The translations under genes were made by a program, and so were the position numbers. The notes beneath the pieces were generated by a model. It searched no databases, had not been told where the DNA came from, and saw only the letters and a program-made list of their open reading frames with translations. A DNA stretch of 5,368 bases, taken from contig JAEWQZ010000345.1 in NCBI GenBank assembly GCA_023460255.1, positions 1-5,368 of the forward strand, written 5' to 3'. Below, piece after piece: positions 1-5,074 of this stretch. Origin of the DNA: Actinomycetes bacterium (GTDB lineage Bacteria > Actinomycetota > Actinomycetes > Actinomycetales > Cellulomonadaceae). The stretch's first letter is position 1. The number at the start of each line of letters is the position of its first letter.

Positions 1-56
1 GACTGCGCGTGCTCGGACACGGCGCCCCACATCAGGTCCGAGAGATCATGCGTCAT
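1..56 (-). CDS. N-terminal fragment of an unidentified protein, co-translated with the upstream sigma factor gene
   Basis: Only the first 18 residues are inside the window: MTHDLSDLMWGAVSEHAQ. The start is the ATG at 56-54, chosen because a near-perfect Shine-Dalgarno sequence lies just upstream. The other nearby ATG, at 49-47, forms an ATGA overlap with the sigma stop but hits a stop after five codons (MISRT), so it is rejected. The gene begins inside the last codons of the sigma factor gene and overlaps it by 11 bp in another frame, which predicts translational coupling. In actinobacteria the gene after an ECF sigma factor often encodes an anti-sigma factor or a membrane or secreted protein. 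The 18 visible residues show no domain or signal peptide, so no function is assigned. Confidence 0.7.
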   Translation of the reverse strand, partial: MTHDLSDLMWGAVSEHAQ

Positions 57-636
57 GGCGCACCTCCTTCCGGGTCGAGACTCGTCGCGGCGCCGCGCCG
101 TCGGCCGCGGGACCGGTGGCTTCGCGCACCCGCACGTGCTCGCCGGCCTCCGCGTCCAGCGCCGCGCCCAGGGCCGCGACGCCGTCGGCCAGGTACCGCT
201 TCACCGCGCCCTCCGACAGCCGCAGCACGGCGGCCGTCTCTCGGGTGGACAGGTCCTCCATGTGGCGGAGCACGACGCACGCGCGCTCCCGTGGGGCGAG
301 CAGGGCGAGGGCCGCCTCGACCTCGGGCGCCAGTCCGACGCTCGGCGGCTCGACGACCTCCCGCGTGGCGAGCCCGGCGGTCCGCGCCAGCACCCGACGC
401 TCGGTGGTCCGGCGGCGCCCGGTGTCGATGAACCGTGACGCCACGGCCCGGCGCACGTACGCCTCGGCCTCCGCCTCGGTCGCGAACCTCGCGCGGCCGG
501 AGAACGTCGCGACGAGCGCGTCCTGGACCAGGTCCTCGGCGTCGGCGCGTGACGAGGTGAGCAGCATCGCGTAGGCGACCAGCCGGGGGTACCTCGTCTC
601 CACCACCGACTCGAGCAGCGGCTCCCACCTACCCAT
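46..636 (-). CDS. ECF-type RNA polymerase sigma factor (sigma-70 family, group 4)
   Basis: The 196-residue product should bind core RNA polymerase and direct it to a small set of promoters. Sigma region 2 spans about residues 14-81. It includes the core-binding helix DAEDLVQDALVATF (32-45) and the AYVRRAVASRFID segment expected to contact the -10 element. After a linker rich in E, P and V, region 4 covers about 103-160. Its helix-turn-helix (LSTRETAAVLRLSEGAVKRYL, about 129-149) would read the -35 element. Region 3 is absent, as is usual for ECF factors, and there is no SnoaL-like C-terminal extension of the ECF41 type. The last ~35 residues are charged and probably disordered. I chose ATG 636 because GGAAGG lies 8 bases upstream. 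An in-frame GTG at 642 would leave only 2 bases to that site. It overlaps the next gene by 11 bp and lies 82 bp downstream of the ATPase. The exact ECF subgroup and signal cannot be read from the sequence. Confidence 0.92.
   Translation of the reverse strand: MGRWEPLLESVVETRYPRLVAYAMLLTSSRADAEDLVQDALVATFSGRARFATEAEAEAYVRRAVASRFIDTGRRRTTERRVLARTAGLATREVVEPPSVGLAPEVEAALALLAPRERACVVLRHMEDLSTRETAAVLRLSEGAVKRYLADGVAALGAALDAEAGEHVRVREATGPAADGAAPRRVSTRKEVRHDA
61..71 (-). promoter_or_regulatory. Strong Shine-Dalgarno site for the gene downstream of the sigma factor
   Basis: Read on the minus strand this is GGAAGGAGGTG, followed by four bases and then ATG at 56-54. It is an almost complete complement to the 3' end of 16S rRNA and is far stronger than any other ribosome binding site in the window. 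It sits inside the sigma factor coding sequence, where it encodes the RKEV residues near the C-terminus. It decides the start of the downstream partial gene and suggests that gene is translated at least as strongly as the sigma factor. Confidence 0.8.
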
Positions 637-644
637 GCCCACAT

Positions 645-650
645 CCTTCC
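645..650 (-). promoter_or_regulatory. Ribosome binding site of the sigma factor gene
   Basis: Minus-strand GGAAGG lies 8 bases before ATG 636 but only 2 bases before the alternative in-frame GTG at 642. The spacing favours the ATG start and a 196-residue protein over a 198-residue one. Confidence 0.6.
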
Positions 651-682
651 GTCGACACGAGAACGGACGGGGGTGCGGGCGC

Positions 683-701
683 GGTTGGGGTCACCCGAAC
701 C
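683..701. repeat. Interrupted inverted repeat upstream of the sigma factor gene
   Basis: This is a 19-base dyad with arms GGTT...AACC at the outside and GGGT...ACCC inside, one G/G mismatch between them, and a single central base. Eight of nine positions are complementary. It lies 47 bases or more upstream of the sigma start, within the ATPase-sigma gap. The very short centre suits a dimeric DNA-binding protein site better than an RNA hairpin. It shares two bases with the adjacent palindrome at 700-715. No regulator is known from the sequence, and chance is possible in such GC-rich DNA. Confidence 0.35.
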
Positions 702-715
702 CTCCGCGCGGAGGG
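700..715. repeat. Perfect 16-bp palindrome 3 bp after the ATPase stop codon
   Basis: The sequence CCCTCCGCGCGGAGGG is its own reverse complement and could fold into a 6-bp G/C stem with a GCGC loop. It starts 3 bases beyond the ATPase stop codon in the direction of that gene. No U-rich run follows (the next bases on the minus strand are GTTCGGGTGA), so it is not a classical intrinsic terminator. It may still act as a U-less actinobacterial terminator, a 3'-end stabiliser or an operator for the sigma gene. A weak terminator fits its position best. Confidence 0.4.
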
Positions 716-718
716 CGG

Positions 719-3634
719 TCAGGCCACCCGGGGCTCCCGACGGCGCAGCACCAGCTTGCGCAGCTCCTCCGCCCAGAGCACGGCGCTCGCCAGCGCGACG
801 GCCACCAGCCACTGGTCCCAGCGCATCGGCTCGGTGCCGAACGCGTGGTTGAGCACCGGCACGTGCACCACCAGCACCTGGAGGACGAACGCGAGCAGCA
901 CCGAGCCCCAGAGCCAGCGGTTGTGCGTCCGGTGGAACGCCGACGCGAGACCGGACCGCGCGTTGAACGCGTTGAACAGCTGCGCGAGCACGAGCACGGT
1001 GAACGCGGTGGTCCGGGCGAGCGGCACGCCGTCGTCGCCCTCGACCAGCCCGCCGGGCAGGTGGATGTCGATCGCGAGCAGCGACACCACCGCCATCACC
1101 GCGCCGATCCAGATCACGTCCACCCACATGCGCCCGTCGATGACGCGCTCCGACAGGCGGCGCGGTGGCCGCGCCATGACGTCCTCGGTCTGCGGGTCCA
1201 CGCCCATCGCGAGCGCCGGCCCGGTGTCGGTGAGGAGGTTGATCCACAGGATCTGCGTCGCGAGCAGCGGCACGACGACCACCTCACCGTGCCCGGTCAG
1301 GCCGAGGAACCCGGCGAACAGCACCCCGAGGAAGACGGTGAGGACCTCGCCCATGTTCGACGACAGCAGGAACCGCAGGAACTTCTTGATGTTCTCGAAG
1401 ATCCCGCGGCCCTCGCGGACGGCGGCGACGATCGTGGCGAAGTTGTCGTCCGTGAGGATCATCGCCCCGGCCTGCCGCGTCACCTCCGTGCCGGTGACGC
1501 CCATCGCGACGCCGATGTCCGCGGACTTCAGCGCCGGCGCGTCGTTCACCCCGTCGCCGGTCATCGCGACGACCAGCCCGTCGGCCTGGAGCGCATCGAC
1601 GATGCGCAGCTTGTGCTCCGGCGACACCCGCGCGAACACGGAGGTGGTGCGCACGACGTCGCGCCATCCGTCCTCGTCCAGCTCGTCGAGCTGGAGCCCG
1701 GTCGCCGCCCCGGCCCCCTCGGCGACGATGCCCAGGTCCGTGGCGATCCGCAGCGCGGTCCGCGGGTGGTCGCCGGTGATCATCATCACCCGGATGCCCG
1801 CGCGGTGGGCCGCGGCGACGGCGTCGCGGGCCTCGGGTCGCGGTGGGTCGATGATCCCGACGACGCCGCACCACACGAGCTCCTGCTCGAGCTCGGCCTC
1901 CAGCACGTCGCCGTCCACGTCCACGACGGCGTCGGCCGCCCAGTCCGTGCGCCGCTGCGCGACGCCGAGGGTGCGCAGCGCCTGCCCGGACATCTCCTCG
2001 ACGGCGCCGAGCACGCGGGCGCGGTGCTCGTCGGTGAGGGGCACGACGTCGTGGCCCACGAGCACCTGCGTGCACCGCCCCAGCAGGACGTCGGGCGCGC
2101 CCTTGGTCATCACCGTCAGGCCCGCGTCGACACCCTCCGTGGTACCGTCCGGCCCGCCGCCATCGGTGGCCGTGTGGATCGTCGACATGAGCTTGCGCTC
2201 CGAGGTGAACGGCACGGCCGCCACGCGCTCGTAGCGGGCCAGTCGCTCCGTGTGCACGCCCAGCTTGCGCTCGGCGACGAGGAAGGCACCGTCGGTGGGG
2301 TCGCCCTGGATGCCCCACGTGCCGTCGTCGGCGTCGCGCAGCTCGGCGTCGTTCGCGGCGGCACCGCCGGCCAGCACCGCGGCGACCTCGGTCCACAGGG
2401 CGCTGCCACGCTCCAGGTCGCCCTCGTCGGCGACGACGTCCCCGACCGGCTCGTACCCGACGCCGGAGACGCCCACCGCCCCGGACGCGGTGACGACCCG
2501 GACCAGGGTCATCTCGTTCTGCGTGAGCGTGCCGGTCTTGTCCGAGCAGATCACCGACGCCGAGCCGAGGGTCTCCACCGACGCCAGCCGCTTGACGATG
2601 GCGTTGCGCCCGGCCATCCGCTGCACCCCGACGGCGAGCACCACCGACAGCACCGCCGGGAGGCCCTCGGGCACGGCGGCGACCGCGAGGGACACGCCGA
2701 GCAGCAGCACCGTCACGTAGTCGCCGAGCTCACGCAGGTCCGAGACCGCCAGGACCGTCGCCACGACCACCACGGCGATGACGACGACGGTGATGCCGAG
2801 CATCCGCCCGACGACGCCGATCTCGCGCTGCAGCGGCGTCGGGTCCTGCTCCGTCTCGGACAGGAGCTGGGCGATCCTGCCGGTCTCCGCGTCCATGCCC
2901 GTGGCGGTGACGACCGCGCGCCCCGACCCGCGCGTCGCCGCCGTGCCCCCGAAGACCATGCAGGTCCGGTCGCCGAGCGCAGTCGGGCCGCTCAGCGCCG
3001 CGGTCTGCTTGGTCACCGCCTCGCTCTCCCCGGTGAGCGCCGCCTCCGCGACGTGCAGCGAGGACACCGCGAACAGGCGCGCGTCGGCCGGGACGGTGTC
3101 GCCCTCGGCGAGCACGAGCACGTCCCCGACCACGACGTCGCGCGCGGGCACCCGCTCCTGCCGGCCGCCGCGCAGCACCGACGCGGTCGGCGCGCTGATC
3201 CGCGCGAGCGCGGCGACGGCGTCCTCCGCCCGGCGCTCCTGCACGACGCCGAGCACCGCGTTGAGCACGACGATCACCGCGATGACGACGGCGTCGAACG
3301 GCACGCCCTCCGCGCCCTCGACCACCCAGGCGACGAGCGAGACGACCACGGCGACGAGGAGCAGCAGGACGAGCGGGTCGCGCATCTGGGCGAGCACCCG
3401 CCGCCACGTCGGGGTGGGCGGGTCGCCGCGGAGCTCGTTCGGACCGTGCACGGCCAGGCGTCGGGCGGCCTCGCCGGGCGCCAGACCCGTGGACAGGTCG
3501 GTGCCGAGGGCGGCCGCCACCTCGTCCGGGCCCGCCAGCCAGGGCTGGTCCGGGGCGGCCGGCCCGGTCGTCGGCACAGCGGGCGGCACAGCGGGCGGCA
3601 CGGTCGTCGGCACAGCGGGCGGCACGTCGGTCAC
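719..3634 (-). CDS. P2A-type cation-transporting P-type ATPase, probably a Ca2+ (or Ca2+/Mn2+) efflux pump
   Basis: The 971-residue inner-membrane pump couples ATP hydrolysis to cation export. Numbering starts from GTG 3634. After a Pro/Val repeat (4-23) comes the cation-ATPase N-terminal domain (about 32-80). M1 and M2 lie at about 84-106 and 111-133. The actuator domain carries TGES at 201-204, and M3 is at about 276-297. M4 contains PEGLP at 322-326. The phosphorylated aspartate is D365 in DKTGT. The nucleotide domain shows GDPTDGA (444-450), FTSERK (476-481) and KGAP (511-514). TGDH (620-623) and TGDGVNDAP (692-700) complete the P domain. M5-M10 occupy about 747-961, giving ten membrane segments. 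Calcium-site residues N760 and E763 in M5 and N799, T802 and D803 in M6 match SERCA, but M8 has Q885 where SERCA has E908. The length and lack of an N-terminal metal-binding CXXC domain argue against a heavy-metal P1B pump. GTG 3688 would add 18 residues but lacks support. It is divergent from the MFS gene. Class is certain, ion less so. Confidence 0.93.
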   Translation of the reverse strand: MTDVPPAVPTTVPPAVPPAVPTTGPAAPDQPWLAGPDEVAAALGTDLSTGLAPGEAARRLAVHGPNELRGDPPTPTWRRVLAQMRDPLVLLLLVAVVVSLVAWVVEGAEGVPFDAVVIAVIVVLNAVLGVVQERRAEDAVAALARISAPTASVLRGGRQERVPARDVVVGDVLVLAEGDTVPADARLFAVSSLHVAEAALTGESEAVTKQTAALSGPTALGDRTCMVFGGTAATRGSGRAVVTATGMDAETGRIAQLLSETEQDPTPLQREIGVVGRMLGITVVVIAVVVVATVLAVSDLRELGDYVTVLLLGVSLAVAAVPEGLPAVLSVVLAVGVQRMAGRNAIVKRLASVETLGSASVICSDKTGTLTQNEMTLVRVVTASGAVGVSGVGYEPVGDVVADEGDLERGSALWTEVAAVLAGGAAANDAELRDADDGTWGIQGDPTDGAFLVAERKLGVHTERLARYERVAAVPFTSERKLMSTIHTATDGGGPDGTTEGVDAGLTVMTKGAPDVLLGRCTQVLVGHDVVPLTDEHRARVLGAVEEMSGQALRTLGVAQRRTDWAADAVVDVDGDVLEAELEQELVWCGVVGIIDPPRPEARDAVAAAHRAGIRVMMITGDHPRTALRIATDLGIVAEGAGAATGLQLDELDEDGWRDVVRTTSVFARVSPEHKLRIVDALQADGLVVAMTGDGVNDAPALKSADIGVAMGVTGTEVTRQAGAMILTDDNFATIVAAVREGRGIFENIKKFLRFLLSSNMGEVLTVFLGVLFAGFLGLTGHGEVVVVPLLATQILWINLLTDTGPALAMGVDPQTEDVMARPPRRLSERVIDGRMWVDVIWIGAVMAVVSLLAIDIHLPGGLVEGDDGVPLARTTAFTVLVLAQLFNAFNARSGLASAFHRTHNRWLWGSVLLAFVLQVLVVHVPVLNHAFGTEPMRWDQWLVAVALASAVLWAEELRKLVLRRREPRVA
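3566..3625 (-). repeat. Five tandem 12-bp units encoding VP(P/T)(A/T) at the ATPase N-terminus
   Basis: Five in-frame 12-bp units encode VPPA-VPTT-VPPA-VPPA-VPTT. The VPPA units are GTGCCGCCCGCT each time and the VPTT units are GTGCCGACGACC, so copies of each type are identical at DNA level. This suggests recent duplication. Each unit begins with GTG, giving further potential in-frame start codons. The segment lies before the conserved cation-ATPase N-terminal domain, is probably an unstructured cytoplasmic tail, and could vary in copy number between strains. Confidence 0.85.
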
Positions 3635-3640
3635 ACGGCC

Positions 3641-3646
3641 ATCCTG
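3641..3646 (-). promoter_or_regulatory. Putative -10 element or Shine-Dalgarno site before the ATPase start
   Basis: Minus-strand CAGGAT is followed by six bases and then GTG at 3634-3632. It can be read two ways. The AGGA core lies 7 bases from GTG and could bind the ribosome. Alternatively CAGGAT has the A and T of the TANNNT -10 consensus at the spacing seen in actinobacterial leaderless genes, so transcription could begin at the GTG itself. The sequence alone does not decide, but both readings support this start over GTG 3688. Confidence 0.4.
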
Positions 3647-3665
3647 CCCCCCTGCCCGCGCGACG

Positions 3666-3686
3666 GCCCGGCCCTTCGGCCCGGGC
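3666..3686. repeat. Imperfect inverted repeat in the divergent ATPase/MFS control region
   Basis: Two 9-base arms flank TTC on the plus strand (GAA on the minus strand) and pair at eight of nine positions, with one mismatch; the outer six pairs are GCCCGG with CCGGGC. It lies 9 bases upstream of the candidate MFS -10 and 19 bases upstream of the candidate ATPase -10, so a protein bound here could affect both genes. It is an operator candidate. The sequence is entirely G/C-rich, so a chance dyad is a real possibility. Confidence 0.35.
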
Positions 3687-3695
3687 ACCGGGCGC

Positions 3696-3701
3696 TAGCC
3701 T
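3696..3701 (+). promoter_or_regulatory. Candidate -10 element with leaderless spacing before GTG 3708
   Basis: TAGCCT matches the actinobacterial TANNNT -10 consensus. Exactly six bases separate it from GTG at 3708-3710, the arrangement typical of leaderless transcripts, in which RNA synthesis begins at the start codon. No convincing -35 is visible; CTTCGG at 3674-3679 has suitable spacing but poor match. It is the best plus-strand promoter candidate for the MFS gene. Confidence 0.5.
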
Positions 3702-3707
3702 GCGCTG

Positions 3708-3740
3708 GTGACTGCCCCCGCCACCGGACACCGCCCATGA
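3708..3740 (+). CDS. Possible leaderless 10-codon leader peptide (MTAPATGHRP) overlapping the MFS start
   Basis: GTG 3708 opens a frame of ten codons, MTAPATGHRP, which ends at TGA 3738-3740. That stop overlaps the MFS start codon as ATGA (3737-3740). The GTG sits six bases after a TANNNT hexamer, so it could be the first transcribed codon. The MFS ATG has no convincing ribosome binding site, which fits translation reaching it by coupling from the leader. The composition shows no run of one amino acid typical of attenuation peptides. Other explanations are that the GTG is unused, or that a one-base difference separates it from what would otherwise be the true MFS N-terminus. Evidence is positional only. 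Confidence 0.3.
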   Translation: MTAPATGHRP

Positions 3741-5029
3741 GCGTCGTGTCGGACCTGCGGACCGTCGCCGTCCACCGCGACTTCCGCAAGCTCTTCACCG
3801 TCCGCCTCGTGTCGCAGTGCGGCGACGGCATGTTCCAGATCGGGCTGGCGACGCTGTTCTTCTTCCAGCCGGAGCGGCTCGCGACCGCCGCCGACGTGGC
3901 CGTCGCGTTCGCCGTCCTGCTCCTGCCGTTCACCGTGGTCGCGCCGTTCGCCGGTCCGCTGCTCGACAGGTGGCGGCGCCGCCAGGTGCTGCTCGTCGGG
4001 AACGCGGTGCGGGTGCCGCTCGCGCTGACGCTCGCCGTGCTCATGGCCACCGTCGGCGTCGGGCCGGTCGTCTACGTGCTCGCGCTCCTCACCCTCGGCG
4101 TCAACCGGTTCCTGCTCGCCGCGCTCTCGGCGGGCCTTCCGCACGTCGTTCCGCGGCCGCAGCTGCTCATGGCGAACACGATCACCCCGACGCTCGGGGC
4201 CGTGTCGGCCGTCGTCGGGGCGGGGCTGGGGTTCGTCCTCGGCCGGGCGACGCCGGAGGGTGCCGTGCGGGACGGCGTCGTGCTCGCGGTCGCGGGGCTG
4301 TTCTTCGCCGGGGCGAGCGCGCTCGCCCTGCGGCTCGGCCGCGACCAGCTGGGTCCCGAGCGCCGCTCGGTGAGCCTGCTGGCCGACGTCGCCGCGACCG
4401 CCCGGGATCTCGCCGACGGCGCGCGCTGGCTGGTCCGCCGCCGGACGCCTGCGCTGGGCCTCGGCGTCATGGGCGTGCACCGGTTCCTCTACGGCGTGAA
4501 CTTCATCGCGCTGATCCTGATGTCGCGCAACCTGCTGTCGGACCCGGCGGACGCCGCGGCCGGGATGGCGACCTTCGCGCTGCTGGCGGGCATCTCGTTC
4601 GCGGGCAACGGCCTGGCGATCGTCCTCACCCCGATCGCGCACGAGCGGATGCGGCCGGCGGCGTGGGTCGTCGTCTGCCTCGGTGTGGGCGTGGTGAGCC
4701 AGGGCCTGCTCGCGGTGTCGCACGCGTACGGGGTGGTGGTGGCGTCGGCGGTGCTGCTCGGGCTGTCGGTGCAGGGCGCGAAGATCGCCGTGGACACGAT
4801 CGTCCAGCGGGACACCGACGACGACTACCGCGGCCGCGCGTTCTCGCTCTACGACATGGTCTACAACGCGGCGTTCGTCGGGGCGGCGGCGCTGGCCGCC
4901 GTCGTGCTGCCCGACGCCGGGTGGTCCCGCGCGGTCTTCACGGCCCTCGCGCTGGCGTACGTCGCGACGGCGCTGGCCTACGACCGGGGCACCGCGGCCG
5001 CCGAGCGGCGCGTCGGCGTCGAGCCCTGA
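3737..5029 (+). CDS. Major facilitator superfamily (MFS) transporter, drug/siderophore exporter type
   Basis: The 430-residue membrane protein likely exports a small molecule using the proton gradient. Hydrophobic segments run from about residue 22 to 415, consistent with 12 transmembrane helices in two six-helix halves. The loop between helices 2 and 3 carries the MFS signature GPLLDRWRRR (73-82), which follows the G-x-L-x-D-R-x-x-R-R pattern. The central cytoplasmic loop is about 200-240. A second-half segment rich in conserved polar residues (QGAKIAVDTIVQRDT, then DYRGRAFSLYDMVYN, about 346-377) resembles EntS-like and macrolide-exporter-type MFS proteins. The substrate cannot be told. The start is ATG 3737, where the conserved-looking N-terminus (DFRKLFTVRLVSQCGDGMFQIGLA) begins shortly after. 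It lacks a clear Shine-Dalgarno, and the leader frame before it may supply translation. The gene is divergent from the ATPase and convergent with the next gene, so it is probably monocistronic. Confidence 0.88.
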   Translation: MSVVSDLRTVAVHRDFRKLFTVRLVSQCGDGMFQIGLATLFFFQPERLATAADVAVAFAVLLLPFTVVAPFAGPLLDRWRRRQVLLVGNAVRVPLALTLAVLMATVGVGPVVYVLALLTLGVNRFLLAALSAGLPHVVPRPQLLMANTITPTLGAVSAVVGAGLGFVLGRATPEGAVRDGVVLAVAGLFFAGASALALRLGRDQLGPERRSVSLLADVAATARDLADGARWLVRRRTPALGLGVMGVHRFLYGVNFIALILMSRNLLSDPADAAAGMATFALLAGISFAGNGLAIVLTPIAHERMRPAAWVVVCLGVGVVSQGLLAVSHAYGVVVASAVLLGLSVQGAKIAVDTIVQRDTDDDYRGRAFSLYDMVYNAAFVGAAALAAVVLPDAGWSRAVFTALALAYVATALAYDRGTAAAERRVGVEP

Positions 5030-5032
5030 GCC

Positions 5033-5071
5033 CGCCCGACCTGCGGCGGAGTGCGGGTGAGGCGCCCGACC
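5033..5071. repeat. Pair of 9-bp direct repeats in the convergent intergenic gap
   Basis: CGCCCGACC occurs at 5033-5041 and again at 5063-5071, 30 bp apart, in the 45-bp gap between two convergent genes. No hairpin with a T-tract is visible on either strand, so no intrinsic terminator is called. Chance is the likeliest cause. Confidence 0.3.
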
Positions 5072-5074
5072 CCG

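Noticed and set aside
9..574. Plus-strand frames opposite the sigma factor gene
   Set aside because: Translations are R/P/S-rich low complexity, while the minus strand encodes recognisable sigma regions 2 and 4 with a proper start and ribosome binding site.
637..642. Sigma factor starting at GTG 642
   Set aside because: Only two bases would separate it from GGAAGG. ATG 636 has an 8-base spacing.
3635..3688. An 18-residue longer ATPase from GTG 3688
   Set aside because: The extension (MPGPKGRAVARAGGQDGR) has no ribosome binding site and would place coding sequence over the divergent promoter region and its dyad, while GTG 3634 has AGGA or a -10 hexamer at a suitable distance.
635..3736. A plus-strand frame open for over 1,000 codons antisense to the ATPase, continuous with the MFS gene
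   Set aside because: Its translation is a low-complexity mix of H, R, D, E and G with no domain, as expected from the antisense of a GC-rich gene with biased third positions. The minus strand encodes a complete P-type ATPase with all catalytic motifs. The MFS protein begins only at 3737.
5030..5074. Search for a bidirectional terminator between the convergent genes
   Set aside because: No stem-loop with a T-tract is visible on either strand; only a 9-bp direct repeat is present.
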